This document shows, one piece after another, positions 1 to 8,000 of a DNA stretch of 64,000 nucleotides. The stretch is from Amyelois transitella (lineage: Eukaryota > Arthropoda > Insecta > Lepidoptera > Pyralidae). The stretch spans positions 5,369,501 to 5,433,500 of the forward strand of contig NC_083523.1 in assembly GCF_032362555.1 (NCBI RefSeq), read 5' to 3'. Every line of letters begins with the position of its first letter. Within the stretch, counting starts at the first letter, position 1. The notes under the pieces were generated by a model, which was given only the letters and a program-made list of their open reading frames with translations, searched no databases and was not told where the DNA came from. The translations under genes and the position numbers were made by a program.

Positions 1-211
1 CTGCTCTTGATATTATTTTTTGTGTTAAAAATAATGCTTTTATTTTTAATGTACACAATGCCATTTTGCCTAATGTTATTATAAATTATATTGAATTGCT
101 TTAAAAGCACCAATTTTACAATGCATAGTTTCTATGACCTGTCTATACATTTTATTACTTTATTTATTTCTATGATTATTTTGTATTGTGGTAAATTTTA
201 CCAAAAATAAA
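1..211 (+). other. possible 3' UTR end of an upstream gene
   Basis: AT-rich sequence with no ORF. An AATAAA hexamer at 206-211 is followed by a T/GT-rich stretch, as in a + strand polyadenylation site. It could be the tail of a gene lying before the window. The hexamer is common in AT-rich DNA, so support is weak. Confidence 0.22.
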
Positions 212-1212
212 AATACTAAAATGTGCTTTACTTTTTGTTTTATTCGTCTTATCTAATCATAGAATATATTTCATACACGATCACCTATTTTATAAAAGAC
301 TTCGTCGATCACAGTCGCATTTATAAGCGAAGTAACATTTTAGTAAAACCTCGCAAGTAACAAAAATGAGATATTATTTAAATATGATAAAATAAAGACA
401 ACTTTATTTGGACTAGTTTTACAAGCCAAAAGAGGCAGTGGGTTTAGCTAGAGAACACGAGATCCAGCAAGTAGCGGCTAGAGGATAGCGAGCTAATTGG
501 TGAATGCTGATAGGTGAAGAGCTGGGGCGCGTTTTAAGGTACATATTATTTCTACTACTAATGTCTTGTTCTTTACTTTGCTCGCTATAAATGTGATTAA
601 AAACCGCTAATTTAAGTGGAATATCGCTAGGCTCCAAATTTAAAGATATAGCCGTTACTTTTCCTAATATATTTTTTTTATATCTGCAGCGCTTTATTTT
701 TCTTTGAAAATTATACGTTGACTATGCAGAGGATAAACTTGTTTTCCTAGCGCACCGTACGTAAAGCGTAAAGTGCCGTCCGCGGCAGTGTCCCAGTAGT
801 ATTACTTAGTATTGATTTGGCGGTTTCGGGCTATAATGAAATCTATATCATCTAATTGGTGGCTAGTTAGAGAGAAACTGGAACCGTTAGTATAAACATT
901 TATTTAAACAAGATAATAACCCTATTTAAATCTGCAGCGCTAACCCCCATACGCTGACTATGCAGTACATGAACTTGTTTTCCCAGCGTACCGTGCAAGT
1001 GCCGTCCGTAGCGGTGTCCCAGAAGTACGCCGCGGCAGTGTGCAGCCCCGTGCCGTTTTTCTGTGTTATTATTATACGCACTAAAACAAAAGGATAATAT
1101 TTTTTATTAAAAATAAGTCTTTTAAGCAAGCACAGTGAGTAAGAATAGATCTTTAGTGGTGGAACACCTCAAATTATGTCTTTATATACCTATTAGTATA
1201 TATTAGTATATT
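212..1212. other. intergenic, with two diverged copies of a short repeat
   Basis: No gene is seen. A block at 683-797 beginning TCTGCAGCGC and ending in GTGTCCCAG recurs, diverged, at 931-1025 (same start, same GTGTCCCAG end, shared CTATGCAG, AACTTGTTTTCC and GTGCCGTCCG words). The pair is an old direct duplication with a period of about 248 bases. Small ORFs on the - strand run through both copies and resemble nothing known to me. Confidence 0.45.
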
Positions 1213-1234
1213 GTTCTGAGCTCCGCCACAAGTC

Positions 1235-1590
1235 ATGTGCGTCAGAATGGCTGGTTGTCTGTGGCTTTGGTCTAAGAGAGTTGATCCAAAAATTGCTACA
1301 TAATTGCTTATATTTGCTACATTTAATAAATAATTGCTACATACGATATATATCTAGAAATAAAATATTTTTTTTGACCAGCCATCCTGACGTTTGGTTG
1401 GCTGGTCACATCCTAGTTTAACGCCAAGCATGCACAGTTTCCTGAAATGTATTGCGTCAATAATTGCTACATATTTACTTCATTTATATTATTTAGCTGT
1501 AATTTCAAATATGTGTTAAATAAACGATGTAGCAATTATTGAAATTATCCCAAGGAAAAGTGCCTGATAAAATAAAATAGGCAAATAGAT
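1235..1590 (+). repeat. left terminal inverted repeat
   Basis: Matches the reverse complement of 2508-2861. It starts ATGTGCGTCAGAATGGCTGG and contains repeated TTGCTACAT words near 1301, 1338 and 1463. Similarity fades after GGCAAATA near 1585. Confidence 0.85.
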
Positions 1591-1766
1591 GCAGTATTTT
1601 TTACTGAACAGCAGGCGGTTTGAATTATTAAATGGCATGTTAAGTTAGTGGATAGTAAGAACATTATCGTAAATAAAAACAAAATGTGGGTTGTACTTAT
1701 GTTTCAGTTTAATTATATTACAATTAAAAAATATTAAATTTGGTATTGATTGATCTGATATTTACA

Positions 1767-2339
1767 TTATTTTTTCGCATATATTATACAATGTGGTATT
1801 AGCTTCTTTTTACTCTTCGTAATTTTTTTCGATTCGTCATCATAACATATCCATTTTAAATTTCGTCTACAATGAGCTTTATAGTGACCAATTAGCGCTC
1901 CACATATTGGAGGCACGAACTCTATTATTGCTAGTAAATGGAACTCAGATCCTTCTAACAATAGAGATGTTGGTGGATCATCTATTGAAATAAATTGATC
2001 GGAATTGAATTCGAATGCTATAAGATCTCGTAAAGATACACTAAATGATTTGACACCTTTACATTGACTACGCCGGCATTCTGTAAGTTCTTGAGCATTA
2101 ATTAAAGTATTTGCGGATACTTGTAAATCATTAATGGATGACGCTATATCAACGTGTAGAACAGGTATCTTACGCTGAACTTTATTTATTACACAATCTG
2201 ATTCTGTACAATGTTCACGTTCATCTGCACTGTATATACAGTCTATCAAAATGCGCTCAAATATATTATTTACATTGCACTCACATCTGACTTCCACAGA
2301 GGATTCTTTTTCAACTTTTGAAAAATAGATTAGAGCCAT
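1767..2339 (-). CDS. USP-like (peptidase C19) C-terminal fragment in a transposon
   Basis: An uninterrupted 190-codon ORF. Its last third shows the histidine-box pattern of ubiquitin-specific proteases: FVPPICGALIGHYKAHCRR (about residues 141-159), then WICYDD, ending in HCIIYAKK. In that family GHYxA carries the catalytic His and the following W..YDD supplies the acidic residue. Upstream cysteine pairs (CEC, and CRRSQC near residues 88-93) could be part of a zinc-binding insertion. A catalytic Cys box is absent from this ORF; a possible degenerate one lies in the neighbouring frame at 2341-2649. A TGA sits just before the chosen ATG, so the start is a convenience: the true N terminus is either spliced in or lost by frameshift. 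The gene is the element's only recognisable cargo. A capture from a host deubiquitinase or a gene of the autonomous relative are both possible. Confidence 0.55.
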   Translation of the reverse strand: MALIYFSKVEKESSVEVRCECNVNNIFERILIDCIYSADEREHCTESDCVINKVQRKIPVLHVDIASSINDLQVSANTLINAQELTECRRSQCKGVKSFSVSLRDLIAFEFNSDQFISIDDPPTSLLLEGSEFHLLAIIEFVPPICGALIGHYKAHCRRNLKWICYDDESKKITKSKKKLIPHCIIYAKK

Positions 2340-2340
2340 T

Positions 2341-2649
2341 TCATTTATTTATAGTGTAGAATAACATTAAACAAGTCAACTCTGTAATTCCAATATTGAT
2401 ACTTTGATTTATTGAGGGTAGGTGCATATTTTTTATTGCATAAATCGTATTACTTACACGGTTACCAGAGCCTAAAAAATTAAGCCAACGAAATCTACAT
2501 AACTGAGTATTTGCCTTTATTATTTTATCAGGCACTTTTTCCTTGTGATAATTGAAATGATTGCTACATCCTTCATTTAACACATGTTTGAAGTTACAGC
2601 TAAATAATATAAATGAAGTAAATATGTAGCAATTATTGACGCAATACAT
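2341..2649 (-). pseudogene. upstream ORF of the transposon gene, possible degenerate Cys box
   Basis: A 102-codon ORF ending one base before the ATG of the USP-like ORF, in a different frame. Residues around WLNFLGSGNRVSNTIYAIKN align by eye with the USP Cys box pattern (LNNLGNTCYxNSxLQAL), with Asn where the catalytic Cys would be. The first half lies inside the right inverted repeat. This could be the 5' part of one frameshifted pseudo-protease gene. The alignment is weak, and the region also contains splice-like sites (TTTTTTAG and GTAAGT), so chance similarity is possible. Confidence 0.3.
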
Positions 2650-2861
2650 TTCAGGAAACTGTGCATGCTTGGCGTTAAACTAGGATGTGACCAGCCAACC
2701 AAACGTCAGGATGGCTGGTCAAAAAAAATATTTTATTTCTAGATATATATCGTATGTAGCAATTATTTATTAAATGTAGCAAATATAAGCAATTATGTAG
2801 CAATTTTTGGATCAACTCTCTTAGACCAAAGCCACAGACAACCAGCCATTCTGACGCACAT
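2508..2861 (-). repeat. right terminal inverted repeat
   Basis: Inverted copy of 1235-1590. Its inner part lies under the first half of the - strand ORF at 2341-2649, so the repeat may include 5' coding or leader sequence of the element gene. Confidence 0.85.
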
Positions 2862-3054
2862 CACAAGTCGCCGGTCAATCACAGCGAAGTAAGATATGCC
2901 ATTAGCCAATAGTAGCAAAGAGGAATTTACCGATTGGAGCCAAACCTTTCTTTCTTTTCTTTCCTTTGGCGGTTAGGCCCGAATCAACGCTCCGGCTTCA
3001 GCATATTCACTCTTAAAATTCACCTCTCCTCAGCAGACCCTCAAACAGGGTAGG

Positions 3055-3162
3055 TTGGTTATAACCAATAGTTGGATAAAACGTATACGTTTTATCCACC
3101 CGAAAACCTATAGCTGTTTCGCTTTTTATTATGATGTGCAACGGGACAGCGATAGGTTTTCG
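3055..3162. repeat. cluster of three palindromes
   Basis: TTGGTTATAACCAA (3055-3068) is a perfect palindrome. A perfect 26-bp palindrome centred on CGTATACG spans 3073-3098. CGAAAACCTATAGCTGT (3101-3117) is repeated inverted at 3146-3162 with one mismatch. Together they could form adjacent cruciforms, or be the remains of a foldback transposon end. Confidence 0.8.
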
Positions 3163-3534
3163 TGCGATAATTTATGCGTCGAACTTACAAATGTACTTGA
3201 AAGGCTTGTTTAGTTTGTGCAGCCTAGCAAGAGTTTTTTCCGTGATTATAGTGATCCATTGTGGTGTCCTTGAGTGGCTATACGTGTTCCCGCCAAGACA
3301 AAGCTCGATGTTGTCACGAACAATTTTCTGTACGTCTTCAACGCTGAATATCAGATCCTAGAAAACATTCACATTGTGTAGCTTTTACTATTACATCTAT
3401 AGGTATTTGGATAAATATAAAAAAAGATTCCGAAGAATTTCTTCTTCGTTAAAAAATGAGGACACTGACTGATTTCTGAGGTGGTTGGCTTCTGTACGAT
3501 AGACACAAATAGAAAAGAAACGTTATCTTCTTTT

Positions 3535-3690
3535 TTTGTAAGTCCCGGTTACATTCTCAAATGTCTGAAGAGGAGCAGTCCGAGGGGCGCATTTCAACCA
3601 CAATCCTGGATAAGGGTGAGTCAGGTTACAGCGACTCTCGACTGAAATCGCAACCTTTGCAGGAAACCATATCCATACCATACTGGGTTA
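3535..3690 (+). repeat. dispersed repeat, family A
   Basis: Contains AGTCCCGGTTACATTCTC, CAATCCTGGATAAGG, GAGTCAGGTTAC, GCGACTCTCG and AACCTTTGCAGG. The same ordered words recur, in pieces, at 21872-21950, 28300-28601, 32290-32400 and 56715-56850. I recognise the word order as a common lepidopteran interspersed repeat but cannot assign its class. Confidence 0.55.
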
Positions 3691-3717
3691 TGATAAAGGA
3701 TGCATTAGATGGACATC

Positions 3718-3759
3718 CATGAGAATAGGCACATCCACATGGATGTGCCTATTCTCATG
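3718..3759. repeat. perfect 20-bp hairpin
   Basis: CATGAGAATAGGCACATCCA is followed by the dinucleotide CA and then its exact reverse complement. The outer part resembles SINE sequence (compare GACATCCATGGGAA of the - strand copies), so it may be an inverted duplication inside a SINE remnant that continues to 3821. Confidence 0.85.
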
Positions 3760-3771
3760 CAACATTTATGA

Positions 3772-3821
3772 GAGAGAGATGCGGTGGTCTTATTTTCATG
3801 TGTCGGAAATCACACGGCACC
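3772..3821 (-). mobile_element. SINE scrap (family S)
   Basis: GAGATGCGGTGGTCTTATTTT followed by CACACGGCAC matches the 5' head of the S-family SINE on the - strand, diverged. Confidence 0.4.
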
Positions 3822-4325
3822 TAGCTTGAAAGGTAATTTTCATAGTTGGTGTTATTCACTTGCGAGAGTAATCGAACCTAGAGACCATATGGACTAAATC
3901 ATCTGTGCAGCTTAGTGTGTTATTTATATACAAGTCATTACGCACAAAGGTTCAGATTAAGTATATCTAAGTTATTTTTTAAGGGGATAAAAACAGTAGT
4001 ACCTCCTCATCATCATCCTGGGGAGCAGCCATGATCTATTTTTTTTTACCTATGGATACAAAGTATTCAGATACAAACAGTAGGTATTCAGTACGACTTA
4101 TATGAAGGAGTGTTACGATAATAGGTTTATTTTATATGCTCTTTGGGTATTATTAAGTCAATAGTTTCTTTCTTTTCTATATAATGGCTTTCACCGGACT
4201 TTCGGTGATTCTGCCAATGATTTATAATAAGTACTTAGAATGACGAAAGTCACTGTTACTTTCAAATTAATGACTTTAATTTTATATGTAGTTGGCCAGT
4301 ATTTTATTCATGGTACATAGGTTCA

Positions 4326-4424
4326 TGTGGATGAAGCGAAGGAAGTATGCAGAGATCGTGGCAAGTGGAAAGAGGTAGTCTCTGCCTACCCCTCCGGGAA
4401 AGAGGCGTGATTTTATGTATGTAT
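4326..4424 (+). mobile_element. RTE-like LINE, 3' end only
   Basis: The last 99 bases of the LINE: the codons for [26 protein letters not shown], then TGA and the TTTTATGTATGTAT tail. Near-identical flanks GTACATAGGTTCA (4313-4325) and GTACAAAGGTTCA (4425-4437) form a 13-bp target duplication with one difference, so this is a severely 5'-truncated insertion. Confidence 0.85.
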
Positions 4425-4437
4425 GTACAAAGGTTCA

Positions 4438-5047
4438 AATTCTGCTGTGACCATTTGCCATTACTTAACTGTTTTCATGTAAAATCAGCGTCAGAGAAAC
4501 ATGACCCGCTGTTCATAATTTAAAAAACCAAAACCATAGTCCCTATGGCGTAGGTGTGCAACCATTATTTGTTCTGTATAAAAAGTTTGACTGCTAATCA
4601 AGGCTTAATACGTCGAGGAAACCTATACATTCAAGCAACTGGAAGTATAACTATGATCCATTTCAAGCAGGTTTCTCTGCAAAGGTCAGGTGGGGACAGT
4701 TTTATATAAAAACCTGATTTAGCCAATAGCCTGCCTAGCCTAGTTTTTATTGGCTTGTTTCTTTTGCCCATCTGTTGAAAATTGCATCTGTAGGATTGTT
4801 TTTGGAAAATGTGTTTGTCACTGTCACTGACAGTCATTTTGCGTCAAGCAAGGAGCGCAGCAGGTTTCTGAACGAAGATTTCTCATTCTCCACTTTGGCA
4901 CACATAATTTATTTTTGTGTTTTTGGTATGTTTATGTCCTATTTCAGTTTTTTTTATGTGAAAAAGAAGTCTTAGGTTGATTTAGTTATATTACAATTAT
5001 GTCGTAGGCATATGTATAGTTTTAACTGACCGAATTTGCTGAAATTA
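4438..5047 (+). other. upstream region of RASSF8
   Basis: No coding sequence recognised. It should hold the 5' leader or end of a leader intron of the RASSF8 gene. A 66-codon + ORF at 4775-4975 is low-complexity, Phe-rich, and looks like leader sequence rather than a gene. No promoter motif stands out. Confidence 0.35.
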
Positions 5048-8000
5048 ATGGAGTTGAAGGTCTGGGTCGAAGGTATACAAAGGATTGTTTGTGGGGTCAC
5101 CGAAACCACTACTTGTCAGGTCAGTACATAAATTCTTTGGCTTAGCCTATTTATTAAGTACTTACTCTTTATGCGTTTTATGCTTTTGTATTAATAATAT
5201 ATTCTACGTATTCCAGGATGTAGTGTTTGCTTTGGCTCATGCCACTGGCAAAGTGGGCAGATTCACGTTGATAGAGAGGTGGAGAAATAATGAACGTCTT
5301 TTAGCTCCTCAAGAGTATCCTCTGAAGGTACGTCAATATAATTTTGTTAAAATATACATATATATAAATATACATATATGTATACTTTGTACATCTACAT
5401 GCCACTGTTGTGTTATTTTCTTAAAATTTCTTTGTATTTTTAATAGATTTTAATGAAATGGGGGGAATATTCTAACGATATACAGTTCATATTGAGGAGA
5501 TCAGACTCTGCGAACAATCAAAAGCCACAACAGGTGACAAATAACTCAAGATCACCAGTGGCAAATAGTAGGTGAGTAACCGACATATTTTTATATCTAG
5601 CTTTTATAACTTGTTTCACAGTATTCTAATAAATAATATAACACTTAAATAAAAATTTTAATAATAAATATATGCAGCAGAGTAAAAATTTTTTGTTCAG
5701 TAGGCTTTACCTGATACAGGCATTGTTTGATTTTCATCTGCTTTTTAGGGATTTGGTCAATGTTTTTCAGTAACATTATTCATCTTTTTTCTAATCAACA
5801 ACATTAGATCTAATTGTGTAAAGATATTTCCTATTATTCAAAGGACCAGGAAGGTGCTAAGTGCCATTTTTCTCCTGAAAATAAAGTTATTACATAGTTC
5901 ATTTGTGTATTATGGAATGTTGCATAATACTTTTATAGCTGCACTTTTACACAATAATTTTAACATATTGATTAACTACTATCAATTCCTCTTACATGTT
6001 TTGTAACTATACATACATACATACATAAAATCACGCCTCTTTCCCGGAGGGGTAGGCAGAGACTACCTCTTTCCACTTGCCACGATCTCTGCATACTTCT
6101 TTCGCTTCGTCCACATTCATAACTCTCTTCATACAAGCTCGGCGGTTTCGGGTACTTTTGACCTGACCCTTTACCAGGACGTCCTTAATTTGATCAAGAT
6201 ACGTTCGTCTAGGTCTTCCCACTCCGACCTTTCCCTCCACACTCTCCTTGTATATCTGCTTAGTCAACCTGCTTTCATTCATCCTCTCCACATGACCGAA
6301 CCATCTTAACATACCCTTTTCTATTCCTGTAACTACATCTTCTTTCACATCACAACATTCCCTTATCACGCTGTTCCTTATCCTGTCACTCAATTTCACA
6401 CCCATCATACTCCTTAACGCTCTCATTTCCACTGCATTTATTCTGCTTTCATGCTTCTTTTGCCATACCCAACTTTCACTCCCATACATTAATGTCGGGA
6501 CCAACACGCCCCTGTGCACAGCCAGTCGAGCCTTTTTGGATAGTTTCTGACTGCTCATAAAGGCATGCAAAGCTCCATTCACCATGTTCCCCGCGTTCAC
6601 TCTCCTTTCAATATCACTATCATACTTGCCATCTGATGTAAACTTTGATCCTAGATATACAAACTCTTTCACTTGCTCCACTTTTTCTCCTCCAATCAAA
6701 ATATTACATGCTGTCATTTCTTTCTCCATTTCAAAAACCAGTGTTTTAGTTTTACTTACGTTCACTTTCATTCCTTTCTCTTTTAAAGCTTCATGCATAC
6801 AGTTTACCATCTCCTGTAACTCCTCCGCTGATGACGCCAGTATAACCTGATCGTCGGCATAGAGCAGACATTTGACGAGTAACTCATTCATCCTTAATCC
6901 ACTTTTAGACTCTTTCAAATCTGTCAAACAGCTATCCATAAATAGGTTGAACAGCCACGGTGACGCAACACATCCTTGCCTAACGCCTTTCTCAATCTTA
7001 AACCACTCAGTGTGCGCTCCGTTTATCCTGACACAAGCACTCGAATCCTCATATAAGGATTTCAGTGCTCGTATTAAGAGACTGCTCACCCCATGCATAG
7101 AAAGTGCTGACCACAATTCATTCCTCTCAACTCTGTCATAGGCCTTTTCCAGATCTACGAATGTGCAATAGACTTTTTGACTCTTGGCCAAAAACTTTTC
7201 GGCTATGCACCGCAAGGAAAAGACCTGATCAGTACATCCCATTCCCTTTCGAAATCCCGCTTGAGCATCCCATATTTTGTCATCAGTTTCATTCCTGACT
7301 CTATTAATCAATACCTTAGCATACAATTTGTAACTATTAATTCTGTAAATTGCAAACAGTATTTAAATTAGGTCAAATTATTGTTTTAACATTTGCATTA
7401 AATAAAAGTACAATGTGATAGAGGTAATCAACTGAGATATGAATGCTAAACCTTATGTGGGTAATCCTAAGGTATGATTTTCGAAAATTCCCATAATAGC
7501 GAACCCCTATCCTAAAGTTAGTCATAACATACATCTTAAGGTAATCATCTCAATTATTTCATTAGGCCAAACAACTGAACATGGCCTATCAGTCTTGTCA
7601 AGACTGCTGGCTATGTTTACTCCGCAAGGGATATAGACGTGATTATATGTATGTAAGATAATTTGCACTTAGAGTTAATGGACTACTATTAATATTTCTT
7701 TTCTAAGACTTTCTAATGAAAAATCCTATCAAGCTATAAGGGTAATTGCTGATTTTATCTTTTATATTAGAAAAGATAAAAACAGCAATGAATTTTTTTT
7801 TTAAATCATTTGCAAGTTGTGGTTACACATTTTTACACTAACTTGTAAAAATGCTTGCCTTGATTGATATATAGCTTTGCATTTGTAATATTACAAGGTA
7901 GATCAAGTATGGTTTATGCTTAGTTACTTTAAAAAATTGGTATCACTGAGCAATCTTAAACCATTTTCAGTGGCCACAGTGCTTCAAATCCGAACATATT

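Larger units (their letters stand above)
1235..2861 (-). mobile_element. TIR DNA transposon carrying a USP-like ORF
   Basis: The element is bounded by inverted ends starting ATGTGCGTCAG and flanked by an exact 8-bp direct repeat CACAAGTC (1227-1234 and 2862-2869). The inverted repeats run about 350 bases inward; the outer 280 or so are nearly identical, the inner part is more diverged. The word TTGCTACAT recurs several times below the tips, possibly as transposase-binding subterminal repeats. The only sizeable internal ORF resembles a ubiquitin-specific protease C-terminal half, and no transposase is visible, so the copy is probably non-autonomous. An 8-bp duplication fits several superfamilies (hAT, P, Merlin-like, Zisupton), but the ends lack their usual tip bases, so no superfamily is assigned. 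Confidence 0.85.
1213..2999 (+). repeat. LTR-like repeat copy, split by a DNA transposon
   Basis: The flanks 1213-1234 and 2870-2999 together match the LTR-like family seen intact at 52550-52751: the TCTG...CGCCACAAGTC start, the CAATAGTAGCAAAG middle, GATTGGAG, CTTTGGCGG and the GAATCAACGCTCC end. The copy is degenerate and interrupted by the 1,627-bp element at 1235-2861. It serves as the target whose undisturbed relatives show the empty site. Confidence 0.5.
3000..4312. other. intergenic with palindromes and repeat debris
   Basis: No gene supported. It holds the palindrome cluster at 3055-3162, a piece of a common dispersed repeat at 3535-3690, a perfect hairpin at 3718-3759 and a SINE scrap at 3772-3821. 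A 76-codon ORF at 3131-3361 starts inside the palindrome cluster and has no recognisable features. Confidence 0.5.

Noticed and set aside
4775-4975. 66-codon + strand ORF before RASSF8
   Set aside because: Phe-rich, no family pattern, lies where a leader is expected; treated as non-coding.
6584-7371. Several + strand ORFs opposite the LINE
   Set aside because: They are antisense shadows of the reverse transcriptase frame.
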